Below, in pieces: positions 25,680 through 33,995 of a stretch of 64,000 bases of DNA. How positions within the stretch are numbered: the stretch's first letter is position 1; every line of letters begins with the position of its first letter. Origin of the DNA: Postechiella marina (GTDB lineage: Bacteria; Bacteroidota; Bacteroidia; Flavobacteriales; Flavobacteriaceae); NCBI RefSeq assembly GCF_039538365.1, contig NZ_BAABCA010000002.1, positions 593,497-657,496 on the forward strand. The letters run 5' to 3'. The notes below the pieces were generated by a model, which worked only from the letters and a program-made list of their open reading frames with translations, made no database searches and was not told where the DNA came from. Made by a program: the position numbers and the translations under genes.

Positions 25680-26915
25680 ATGAAAAACAGAAAACTAAAC
25701 CAATGGCTTTGGAAATGGCATTTTATTGCTGGTCTTATTAGTATGCCATTTGTTATTTTATTAGCCATTACAGGAGGTATATATTTATTTAAAGATAAAT
25801 ACGATGCGCCAAAACAAGCACATATTAAAACAGTTAAAGTTGAAAAGGAAGCTATTTCTTATCAAAAACAATGGGAATTGGCAAAACCAGAGTTACATAA
25901 ACCACCTTTTAGTATGGTTATACCAACCAAAGCTAATCAAGCTACTATTTTTTCTTCGGGTATGTTTAGCCATAAAAGTAGTGTGTATATAAATCCATAT
26001 AAAGCTGAGGTGTCGGGTAAAATAAGTCCGAAAAACTCTAATATGCATACGGTTAGAAAACTACATGGCGAATTACTTTTGGGTAAGTTTGGTACAAAAA
26101 TAATCGAGTTGGTTGCTAGCTGGATGTTTGTATTAATTATTACAGGTGTTTATGTGTTTTGGCCAAACAAAAAAGAAGGTGTAAAAGGCTTTTTTAAAAT
26201 TAGATTTAACGCAGGAAAACGTACACTCTACAGAGATTTACACACCGTTTTTGGCTTTTGGATATCTGTATTGTTGTTAATAACTTTGGCTGGAGGCATG
26301 CCATGGACCGATGTTTTTGGTGCTAATTTTAAATGGTTACAAGACGCTACAAATACAGGTTTTCCTAAAACATGGAGCGCTAGAGGTATACAATCTAACA
26401 TAAAAGGAGAAGCAATTACTCTAGACGAAATGGTTGTTTTAGCTAAGTCTATGCATTTAAAAGGCGAAGTTAGTATTGGTTTACCTAGTAACCCTAAAGG
26501 TGTTTACAGCATCTACAACACAACGTTTGATTTGGGAGCACAAAAGCGTTTTCATTTCGATCAGTATTCTGGTAAGCAACTTATAAGTCATAATTGGGAA
26601 GATGTTGGTGTTTTAATGCGTGGTCGTTTGTGGTTTATGGCTTTTCATCAAGGGCAATTTGGACTTTGGAACTGGTTTGTAATGCTATGTGTGGCCATTT
26701 TATTAGCTTTTGTAGCTATTGCTGGTTTGGTATCGTATTTAAAACGAAAAGAACCTAAAAAATGGAGTACACCAAAGGTGCCAAAATCGTTTAAAGCAAG
26801 TTATGGTATTGTAGCAATTATTATTGTTTTAGCTATAGTATTCCCTTTGTTTGGAGCAAGTGTAGTTATTATTGCAATTGTTGAGTTTTTAAGAGGTAGA
26901 AAGGCTGTTATTTAG
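25680..26915 (+). CDS. PepSY-associated TM protein
   Basis: This 411-residue inner-membrane protein has PepSY-associated TM helices at about 15-35, 145-165, 195-215 and 345-370, followed by a fifth near the C-terminus. LWKWHFIAGLISMPFVILLA at the N-terminus and YRDLHTVFGFWISVLLLIT are characteristic, with conserved histidines (WHF, MHTVRKLHGELLLG, RDLHTVFG) likely to bind heme. Such proteins accompany siderophore or heme receptors and probably take part in reducing iron at the inner membrane. The start ATG follows the receptor gene by 146 nt containing an inverted repeat. Confidence 0.9.
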   Translation: MKNRKLNQWLWKWHFIAGLISMPFVILLAITGGIYLFKDKYDAPKQAHIKTVKVEKEAISYQKQWELAKPELHKPPFSMVIPTKANQATIFSSGMFSHKSSVYINPYKAEVSGKISPKNSNMHTVRKLHGELLLGKFGTKIIELVASWMFVLIITGVYVFWPNKKEGVKGFFKIRFNAGKRTLYRDLHTVFGFWISVLLLITLAGGMPWTDVFGANFKWLQDATNTGFPKTWSARGIQSNIKGEAITLDEMVVLAKSMHLKGEVSIGLPSNPKGVYSIYNTTFDLGAQKRFHFDQYSGKQLISHNWEDVGVLMRGRLWFMAFHQGQFGLWNWFVMLCVAILLAFVAIAGLVSYLKRKEPKKWSTPKVPKSFKASYGIVAIIIVLAIVFPLFGASVVIIAIVEFLRGRKAVI

Positions 26916-26951
26916 TTTTAGAAAATGTTAAGCTTGCTTTATAGTTTATAT

Positions 26952-26996
26952 AAGAGGCATTATACTATTAAATTTAGGTAGTGTCTCTTTTTTTTA
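26952..26996 (+). terminator. Terminator after the PepSY gene
   Basis: The stem AAGAGGCA (26952-26959) pairs, with one mismatch, with TGTCTCTT (26982-26989). A run of eight or more T follows. It lies just after the PepSY stop, so it probably ends the metal-uptake transcript. Confidence 0.65.
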
Positions 26997-27039
26997 ATCC
27001 TAAATTCTATATAATAACTAAAGTATAAACTGAAGATTT

Positions 27040-27237
27040 TTAATTCGGTGAAAACTCTATAAAATTGTACCTTTCATTAAATTCATTTGCATAAATCTGT
27101 CTAATTTCTGCATCAAACATATTTATTTTTTCCTTATCAAGCAATACACTTGTTTGGTAAATTAGAATAGGTGAATTATTATCTTTTCTATAATCATAGA
27201 AAACTAAATTTCCTTTTTTAGTATCAGCTTCTTTGTA
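27040..27237 (-). pseudogene. 3' fragment of a decayed gene
   Basis: On the minus strand an open frame of 65 codons without a start runs from YKEADTKKGNLVFYDYRKD through IYQTSVLLDKEKINMFDAEI to NFIEFSPN and a stop at 27040. The composition is protein-like, with a charged/hydrophobic alternation. Directly upstream, ILTKKELIYISIIQRS lies in a neighbouring frame and would join it through a single frameshift. It is not recognised. It looks like the tail of a gene broken by rearrangement next to the immunity-like gene. Confidence 0.55.
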
Positions 27238-27283
27238 TTATACTGATATAGATTAACTCTTTTTTAGTTAAAATTCTCGGTTC

Positions 27284-27472
27284 TTAAATCGTAAGTTCGG
27301 GTAAATTTTCATTATTTTTTCTATAGAATTTGTATTTGATATTTGGATTCAAATGTACTTCAGCAGGTTTTCTGAGATCTAGGCTAAAATGGGTTCTCAA
27401 ATTGTTGGCAACAGGCTTTTGCGTACTGTTTTTCCATTCATTTCCATTTCCAACTACGCTCATATTTTTCAA
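27284..27472 (-). CDS. Short frame of doubtful coding status, possibly repeat-derived
   Basis: A 62-codon frame on the minus strand overlaps the 3' end of the immunity-like gene by about 35 nt. It contains VGNGNEWKNSTQKPVANN and DLRKPAEVHLNPNIKYK. The DNA includes AAAAGCCTGTTGCCAACA, a string I associate with dispersed intergenic repeats in Bacteroidota, and the residues look like those of a frequently mis-called repeat translation. It may be a real small gene or a repeat that was inserted at the end of the immunity gene. Confidence 0.3.
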   Translation of the reverse strand: MKNMSVVGNGNEWKNSTQKPVANNLRTHFSLDLRKPAEVHLNPNIKYKFYRKNNENLPELTI

Positions 27473-28073
27473 TTTCGAAAATATTAACTCCCACTAATTT
27501 AGATTTTAGTAATTTTTTTGCCAAATCATTCCTTATAATAATGATACTATCTAAAATTCTATTATTATTTTCTTTATTTGGAAATTGTCCCAAAAAAAAT
27601 AAAGATGGATTGTCTGGGATTTTTTTTTCGTCAATTTTCAAAGGTGAAATTTGAGAAATGTTATATAACTTACTCCAATCATCATACTCTTTGCGATATG
27701 TAGAATTTTTGTAATCTAAACAATCAATTCCCACTAGTGGGTTAAACAGATAATAATTTTCATTAAAAGCTATTCCTTCTTTTTTTACCTGAGCACTAAA
27801 ATATTCCCCAATTACTTTATGGCTTTCAAAGATGTTTCTTATGGTTTGAGAAATAAAAATTTTACCACCTACAGTCATAAACTGAACAGGCTTTCTTTCG
27901 GATTCTAAATTGGAATCAGGAATATTCTTTTGAACTTGTATATTAAGAGATTCTTCAAACTTATAATTCGTAGTTTTACCACTAAGAATTAAAGCGTTAA
28001 ATACCGATAGACGCGTTTTCTCATCTGCAAATTCGTATAACGATTTGGAATCAACTAAAATTTTATAATTCAT
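27438..28073 (-). CDS. Imm11/DUF1629-like immunity protein, orphan
   Basis: This 211-residue soluble protein has the features of the DUF1629/Imm11 family: a beta-rich N-terminal half (RKPVQFMTVGGKIFISQTI) and the C-terminal LKIDEKKIPDNPSLFFLGQF followed by DSIIIIRNDLAKKLLKSKLV and GVNIF. Such proteins protect a cell against the toxin domain of a polymorphic toxin. No toxin gene is adjacent, so it may be an orphan picked up for protection against neighbours, or what is left of a broken pair. The 3' end runs into a possible repeat, so the last residues (ERSWKWK) may be secondary. Confidence 0.6.
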   Translation of the reverse strand: MNYKILVDSKSLYEFADEKTRLSVFNALILSGKTTNYKFEESLNIQVQKNIPDSNLESERKPVQFMTVGGKIFISQTIRNIFESHKVIGEYFSAQVKKEGIAFNENYYLFNPLVGIDCLDYKNSTYRKEYDDWSKLYNISQISPLKIDEKKIPDNPSLFFLGQFPNKENNNRILDSIIIIRNDLAKKLLKSKLVGVNIFEIEKYERSWKWK

Positions 28074-28176
28074 TATAGAAAAAGGATTAGTTTACAAGCT
28101 ATGATTGACTTATTATTAAGCATCTTTTTTTATTTTTAAATCTTGTTCCATATTTCTTTTTGATTAATTGTCATTT

Positions 28177-30381
28177 TTAATCACTTCCTTTAATAGCAAC
28201 TTTTAATCGTTTACCAAAATCAAATAAAGCTTTAATTTCTTTAACGCTAGCAAGTCGTTCTTTACCAAAAATAAGGAGAGATTCTCCGTTAGACTCTACA
28301 TGATAATACGGGTTACATTCAAAGAAATTTGTAATATCGTTATTAAAAAACTTAGTAATTCCGGTTTCATTATCGCCTAAAAGATGAAAACGCTTAGAGA
28401 AATCGTTGTGATTCTTAATGTCAATATCTTTATTACCTGCAAGTGCCGAAACTTTTTCTAAAAAACCCTCTTTGTCTAATGTAAATTCCGGAATTGTTTT
28501 ATTTAAATTAATATGTAGCATGGTACATCTCACCACTTCTTTTGCTATAAATTCACCTTCAGAAAATTCGATATCAAAAAGCTTCATTGCTTTATCTTTA
28601 TGCGATAACTTGTTGTAAACATGATTAATATGTTTTGTTTTAAAAAACTGAAAATTATTTAAATGCGATACTTTTTTTACTTTTTTAGAGCTATAATTAT
28701 ATTGGTACTCTTTCGCCAAACTTTCTATACTAGTTTGACGTCTAGTAAGGTTGTTTTTTATAATTTTTGGCACAGGTAACATACGCCTTAAAGCAAACGG
28801 ATGTTTAGAATCTGTATCGTGCATATCTAGCCCAATAACATCGAAATGGCCACCTCGTTTATCAAACAATTCTTGATAATTATTAATGTTTTCCATAACC
28901 GTATGATCTACAAATTGGCAAAGCGAAAAATCTACAATAACATCTTGGTCTTCTGGCACCGCATCCAATTGTTGTTTAAGCTTGTAGTAATTTAAAAAGC
29001 TACAAAAATGTTTTACACTGATATAAAAATTTTGCTGTTCTCCTGTTTCTTGATACATTAAAACATTAGGTTTTAACACGTTTCTTACAAAAAAGCTAAG
29101 ACTTTTATTTATAACTACATGAATAATAAGGGTAGCCAAAACACCAGCAAGAATACCTATTATTAAGCCAATTTTTAAGGTAACAATAAGAGTTACAAAA
29201 AATATAATAAGTTGTTCTTTACCAATAAAAAATATTTTAGTTATTACTGTTGGCGCAGCTAGTTTATAACCTGTATATACTAAAATAGCCATTAAAGCTG
29301 GTAGTGGTATTCTTGTAAGTTGTGTGCTAAATAATACAATAAATAAAACCAAAAATACAGCGTGAAAAAAGTTAGAAGATCTGTTGCTGGCTCCGTTATT
29401 AACGTTTACAGAGCTACGCGCTATTACGGTTACCACATTTAAACCGCCTAATAAACTACTACCAATGGTTGCTAAACCTAGAGCTTTTAAGTCTCTATTT
29501 ACGTTAGATCTTCTTTTTTCTGGGTCTAATTTATCTACAGCTTTAATACTTAAAAGCGATTCTATACTAGAAATAAGAGTTAGTGCTAAAACGCTTCCCC
29601 AAAACGAAAAACTCCAAATACCATTAAAGTTAGGTATTGGTATATCGTTAATAATAGTTTGAATAGAGGGTATGCCAGAAATCATATAATCTTTAGCAAT
29701 AGGGTTGGGCTCGTGTAGCCACATTTCGAAATAATAGCTAAACCCAATAGATAGTAAAACAATCCACATTGGTGCAGGAATAAGCTGTAAATATTTATTT
29801 CTAATTTTAGAATAAAAGAGCATAATAGCTAAGCTAATAACACCAGCTAGAGATGCAAAAATTAAACCTTTATTACCGTAATGTACAGCATCGTTTATTG
29901 TAAAGGGTATTTCTAAAAGGTAATCTATAGTGTCTTCGCGTTTAATTTTATGCGCTAGCATTATATGAAACTGCTTACCAAGAATAATAAGTCCAATAGC
30001 AGCAAGCATACCTTGAATGGCAGACGAGGGAAAAAAATCGGCTAGTTTACCCATTTTAAAAAAGCCCAAAAGCATTAATAGCACTCCAGAAAAGAGTATA
30101 GCTATATAAGCATTTTGTAAACCTAAAGTTGTAATGGCAACAAGTAGCACGCCTACTAGTCCGTTACCCGGACCAGTAATAGTAACATGGCTTCCTCCTA
30201 AAATAGATACTGTAATACCGCCAACTACTGCAGCTATAATACCTGCTATTGGTGGAGCATCGCTGGCCATAGCTAAACCTAAGCCCAAGGGTAATGCTAT
30301 AAGGCTTACTACAAAACCCGAAAATATATTTCTAGGTAAAGCGCTTAAAAAGTGTTTTATATTATTTTTTTTTGGACTCAT
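28177..30381 (-). CDS. SulP-family anion transporter with STAS domain and C-terminal extension
   Basis: This membrane protein of about 734 residues starts with the SulP transport domain (about residues 8-390). SGFVVSLIALPLGLGLAMAS and GSHVTITGPGNGLVGVL are conserved, followed by a STAS-like segment (about 430-540, with DVIVDFSLCQFVDHTVMENI). Beyond this are about 170 further residues of unknown function. The ATG at 30381 is chosen because it overlaps the stop of the upstream universal-stress gene (ATGA); a longer frame would add 24 implausible residues. Bacteroidota SulP proteins may import bicarbonate or sulfate; the substrate is not clear here. Confidence 0.87.
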   Translation of the reverse strand: MSPKKNNIKHFLSALPRNIFSGFVVSLIALPLGLGLAMASDAPPIAGIIAAVVGGITVSILGGSHVTITGPGNGLVGVLLVAITTLGLQNAYIAILFSGVLLMLLGFFKMGKLADFFPSSAIQGMLAAIGLIILGKQFHIMLAHKIKREDTIDYLLEIPFTINDAVHYGNKGLIFASLAGVISLAIMLFYSKIRNKYLQLIPAPMWIVLLSIGFSYYFEMWLHEPNPIAKDYMISGIPSIQTIINDIPIPNFNGIWSFSFWGSVLALTLISSIESLLSIKAVDKLDPEKRRSNVNRDLKALGLATIGSSLLGGLNVVTVIARSSVNVNNGASNRSSNFFHAVFLVLFIVLFSTQLTRIPLPALMAILVYTGYKLAAPTVITKIFFIGKEQLIIFFVTLIVTLKIGLIIGILAGVLATLIIHVVINKSLSFFVRNVLKPNVLMYQETGEQQNFYISVKHFCSFLNYYKLKQQLDAVPEDQDVIVDFSLCQFVDHTVMENINNYQELFDKRGGHFDVIGLDMHDTDSKHPFALRRMLPVPKIIKNNLTRRQTSIESLAKEYQYNYSSKKVKKVSHLNNFQFFKTKHINHVYNKLSHKDKAMKLFDIEFSEGEFIAKEVVRCTMLHINLNKTIPEFTLDKEGFLEKVSALAGNKDIDIKNHNDFSKRFHLLGDNETGITKFFNNDITNFFECNPYYHVESNGESLLIFGKERLASVKEIKALFDFGKRLKVAIKGSD

Positions 30382-31226
30382 TGTAAAATTAACACATCGG
30401 TTGGTAATTCGGTTAAAATATGCTCGATGTCGTGAGGAAATAAACGGTCCCAAAAAGTCATTTTTGTAGGCGCATTCATTATTAATAAATCGGCACGAGA
30501 AATTTGGGCATAATGGCCAATAGAATAGCCTTTTTTACCAAAAATAGGTTGCGATTTTACAACTATATTCTCGGTGTATTGTTTTGGTATATGTTCTATT
30601 ATTTCTTTAATTCTTAGGTTTTCTCTTAGTTTTATACGCTCCTTCATTATGGTGGCTCTTCTAAGCGATTTATCATCTTCAACCTTAACAGCTAGTTCTT
30701 CTTTATTAATCTCTTCTACAATTGTAATTTTTTGAGATTTAAGTTTATGGCCTACATAAAAAGCCCTTTTAATGGTTTGTGCTGTTTTAGGGTCTTTTAA
30801 ACCATTAACAACAATGTGTTGGCAAGCTACACGATTTACCGATGGTTTTATTAATAGCAAAACAGAGCATTTTGCTTGTCGTGTAATTTTTCTAGCAATA
30901 GAGCCAATGTAGTATTTTACAAAACGTTCGCGTTGTAGAGCACCAAGTATTAGTAAGTCTATTTTTTTTTCTTCGGAAGTGGATAGAATAACATTTACAG
31001 GGTCTCCTTTTTTAAATACAACCTCGTAATCTAAATTATCTTTTTCAAAACTTTTAAGAATAACACGAAGCATGTTTTTTTTATCTTCTGATGCTTCTCC
31101 AACATGAATTAAAAATAATTTAGCTTTAAAAAAAACAGCTAATCTAGCTGCTTCAAAGAGGTTTGCCTTTAAGTTAGGTGAATATGCCACACCTATACCA
31201 ATACTTTTAAAAGTCTTTATAGACAC
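30378..31226 (-). CDS. Universal stress protein, two-domain type
   Basis: This 282-residue protein has a UspA domain. SIGIGVAYSPNLKANLFEAA starts the first domain, with LLILGALQRERFVKYYIGS and the ATP-loop-like segment SIARKITRQAKCSVLLL (about 100-125). A second divergent half ends with ADLLIMNAPTKMTFWDRLFP and DIEHILTELPTDVLIL. It overlaps the start of the SulP gene by 4 nt, so both proteins are translationally coupled and probably functionally linked, as in other Bacteroidota where a Usp is paired with a transporter. It may sense nucleotide or stress status for transport control (inference). Confidence 0.85.
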   Translation of the reverse strand: MSIKTFKSIGIGVAYSPNLKANLFEAARLAVFFKAKLFLIHVGEASEDKKNMLRVILKSFEKDNLDYEVVFKKGDPVNVILSTSEEKKIDLLILGALQRERFVKYYIGSIARKITRQAKCSVLLLIKPSVNRVACQHIVVNGLKDPKTAQTIKRAFYVGHKLKSQKITIVEEINKEELAVKVEDDKSLRRATIMKERIKLRENLRIKEIIEHIPKQYTENIVVKSQPIFGKKGYSIGHYAQISRADLLIMNAPTKMTFWDRLFPHDIEHILTELPTDVLILQ

Positions 31227-31336
31227 TGATGTTATATTTTTTTACTAGAAGTGGTAATATAGCATTTTTTGAAGATGACTTCAAAAATAACCATCTGTTT
31301 TACTTAATTTAGTCTTTTTTATAGTAAAATAGAGAT

Positions 31337-33172
31337 ATGATAGAACTAGCAGGTATTATAATTTTAGGAATATTGGCGCAATGGGTAGCTTGGAAATTTA
31401 AAATTCCAGCTATTTTACCATTAATATTAATAGGCTTACTTGTTGGACCTATTGCTGCTGCTTTTTTAAGCGAAGATGGCACCAAATGGATAGAACCCAT
31501 ATGGAATGGTACAGAGGGCCTTTTTCCTGGAGAGAGTCTCTTTTACTTTGTATCGCTTGCTATTAGTGTTATTTTGTTTGAAGGTGGACTGACTTTAAAA
31601 TTAAGCGAAATTAAAAATGTAGGTCCTGTAATTACAAAGCTTATTACCTTAGGTTCTATCGTTACTTTTTTTGGAGCAGCTATGGCTGCACGATATATTT
31701 TTGATTTAAGCTGGCAAATTTCGTATTTATTCTCTGCATTAATTATAGTTACTGGTCCAACGGTTATAACACCTATTTTAAGAAACATACCTCTTAAAAA
31801 AGATATTTCTACTGTTTTAAAATGGGAAGGTATTTTAATAGACCCTATTGGTGCTTTGGTAGCGGTATTGGTTTTTGAGTTTATAAGTGTAGACGCTGGC
31901 GGAGAGTTTACCAAAACAGCATCTATAGAATTTGGTAAAATTGTACTTTTTGGCTCTACCTTTGGTTATACATTTGCTCATGCTTTAAATTTTGCTATTA
32001 ACAAAAAATTAGTGCCTCATTACTTACTAAACGTGTTTGCTTTGGCTTCGGTTTTAGGTGTTTTTGTTTTGTCTGATAGTTTTGCGCACGAGTCTGGCTT
32101 ATTAGCTGTTGTGGTTATGGGTATGGTACTTGGTAACTCGAATTCGCCATATTTAAAAGAGTTACTTTATTTTAAAGAATCTTTAAGTGTATTACTTATA
32201 TCTATTCTATTTATTTTACTTGCTGCAAATATTAACATAGACGATTTAATGTTAATTTATAACTGGAATACACTTATTTTATTTGCCTTGGTTGCTTTTG
32301 TAATACGACCTATTGGAGTCTTTTTAAGCACGCAAGGCTCATTATTAAAATTAAACGAAAAGATTTTTATTAGTTGGGTTGGGCCTCGTGGTATAGTAGC
32401 TGCAGGTATAGCTTCTTTATTTGGTTTAAAATTAGCCAAAAATGGAGTAGAAGGGGCAGAGTATATTACGCCTCTTGTTTTTATGATTGTTTTGGGTACC
32501 GTTTTATTAAATGCAACTACAGCAAGGCTTTTTGCTAGGTTTGTTGGTGTGTTTCTTAATAAGTCTGGCGGAATTTTAATTGTTGGTGCATCAAAAGTTT
32601 CTAGGCTTTTAGGGCATTATTTAGAAAGTAATAATAGACATGTAGTACTTATTGATAGTAATGAGAAAAATATAGAAAAAGCTAAAAGTTTAGGCCTAGA
32701 AGCTATTGCTACAAATATATATTCTGATACTTTATTAGATAATATAGAGTTAAACGACATTGGTTATTTAATGGCTTTAACCGTAAATTCTGATATTAAC
32801 AAATACGCTATTAATAAATTTGGTAAACAGTTTGGAGAAAATGGTTCGTTTAGGTTAGTTACAACCGAAGAAATGCTAGACGATACAAATAACCCAAAAG
32901 AAGGACTGTTTTCGCATAAAGACGATTTTACATCTTTAATAGAATTAACAAGACGATTCCCTTCTATACAAGAAATTGATTTAGATGATAAAGAACATTA
33001 TGAAGGGCTTATAAAAATAACGAATAATGATAAAGATATTATTCCGTTGTTTATTAAGGATAATGAAGGAGAATTACATATTATTTCGTCTTATAGTTTA
33101 GATATAGATACCATTGAAGAAGGTTACCAATTAGTGTATTTAGGAAAACCTTTTGATGTAGAAAAAGTGTAG
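31337..33172 (+). CDS. Cation:proton antiporter with C-terminal TrkA-N (RCK) domain
   Basis: This 611-residue inner-membrane protein has about 12 TM helices (1-410), of the CPA1/CPA2 type. LAGIIILGILAQWVAWKFKI starts the domain and IVTGPTVITPILRNIPL is a conserved cation-binding region. The nucleotide-binding RCK domain follows, with GGILIVGASKVSRLLGHYLE (about 410-430). This arrangement resembles KefB/KefC or flavobacterial Na+/H+ antiporters; whether K+ or Na+ is moved is not decided. The gene lies divergent from the Usp/SulP pair with 110 nt between starts. Confidence 0.9.
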   Translation: MIELAGIIILGILAQWVAWKFKIPAILPLILIGLLVGPIAAAFLSEDGTKWIEPIWNGTEGLFPGESLFYFVSLAISVILFEGGLTLKLSEIKNVGPVITKLITLGSIVTFFGAAMAARYIFDLSWQISYLFSALIIVTGPTVITPILRNIPLKKDISTVLKWEGILIDPIGALVAVLVFEFISVDAGGEFTKTASIEFGKIVLFGSTFGYTFAHALNFAINKKLVPHYLLNVFALASVLGVFVLSDSFAHESGLLAVVVMGMVLGNSNSPYLKELLYFKESLSVLLISILFILLAANINIDDLMLIYNWNTLILFALVAFVIRPIGVFLSTQGSLLKLNEKIFISWVGPRGIVAAGIASLFGLKLAKNGVEGAEYITPLVFMIVLGTVLLNATTARLFARFVGVFLNKSGGILIVGASKVSRLLGHYLESNNRHVVLIDSNEKNIEKAKSLGLEAIATNIYSDTLLDNIELNDIGYLMALTVNSDINKYAINKFGKQFGENGSFRLVTTEEMLDDTNNPKEGLFSHKDDFTSLIELTRRFPSIQEIDLDDKEHYEGLIKITNNDKDIIPLFIKDNEGELHIISSYSLDIDTIEEGYQLVYLGKPFDVEKV

Positions 33173-33198
33173 AAAACAATTTTATATCAACTTAAAAA

Positions 33199-33897
33199 TT
33201 ATAAAAACTTAGCCTTTAATCGTTTTACATCGTCTAGTACTTTGCCTTTTACAAGCCACGAGATACCAAACGGAATAACTGCAGTTGTTTCAAAAATAAA
33301 TACGTAATAGTTAGAAAACATAGTTTTTGTATCTAAACCTAGTTTTTCTAATACAATAAGCAAGACTATAAGGCCTACAGATATAAAAACTAAAAGACCA
33401 CAAATGCGGTATAGTTTATTATTACTATCGTTTACATCTCTAGTAAATTTATAACGAGACATCCACCCCATAGAAAGAATAAATACAGCAGCACTACCTA
33501 AATGAATACCACTTTTAAGCATGTTGTTGTGCCCAAACAAAGGGTAGTTTTCGCTCTTGCAAATAAGATCTATAGCCATACTTGTACTATCCATGCATCG
33601 TGTGGGTATAAAAACAACAATAAGAGCTGCTAAGCCTCCTATATTGGTTATTAAATCATCACTTATGGTTTCGTTAGTTTTATCTTTTTTATAGCCTTTA
33701 TAAGAGATTAAAAATAAACCAAAAGCAGATAGTATTATAATAAAAAATAAAGACGATAATGTGCTATAATAGTAATGACTTATAGAGGCTAATAACTCAC
33801 CTTTTGCAAAAATTAAAATAAATGGAAGACATAAACCCAAAATACCTATTAATTTTCTAATTCTATAATCTGAATTTTGTAATTCTTGATGTGTCAT
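33199..33897 (-). CDS. Multi-pass membrane protein (DUF998-like)
   Basis: This 232-residue protein has about six predicted helices: IGILGLCLPFILIFAKGELL, LFFIIILSAFGLFLISY, IGGLAALIVVFIPTRCMD, GSAAVFILSMGWMSRY, ICGLLVFISVGLIVLLIVL, and a last near the C-terminus. The pattern of six helices with the conserved FIPTR segment is similar to DUF998 and related proteins of unknown function. It is convergent with the antiporter gene (26 nt between stops), and no function is evident. Confidence 0.6.
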   Translation of the reverse strand: MTHQELQNSDYRIRKLIGILGLCLPFILIFAKGELLASISHYYYSTLSSLFFIIILSAFGLFLISYKGYKKDKTNETISDDLITNIGGLAALIVVFIPTRCMDSTSMAIDLICKSENYPLFGHNNMLKSGIHLGSAAVFILSMGWMSRYKFTRDVNDSNNKLYRICGLLVFISVGLIVLLIVLEKLGLDTKTMFSNYYVFIFETTAVIPFGISWLVKGKVLDDVKRLKAKFL

Positions 33898-33934
33898 TTT
33901 TGTTTATAGTGTTGTTTATGAGTGTAATATATAA

Positions 33935-33972
33935 AAAAAGCTTCTTTGATTATAACACCAAAGAAGCTTTTT
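33935..33972 (-). terminator. Terminator of the glycogen operon
   Basis: The arms AAAAAGCTTCTTTG (33935-33948) and CAAAGAAGCTTTTT (33959-33972) pair perfectly over 14 bp with a 10-nt loop. On the minus strand a short A/T tail follows. It lies after the GH31 stop and so probably ends the glycogen operon transcript. Confidence 0.75.
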
Positions 33973-33995
33973 AATAATTTCAATAATTTTATTCT

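Noticed and set aside
30382..30453. Longer N-terminus for the SulP transporter
   Set aside because: The extra 24 residues are read from the upstream gene in another frame, are not hydrophobic or conserved, and the ATG at 30381 has the typical ATGA overlap.
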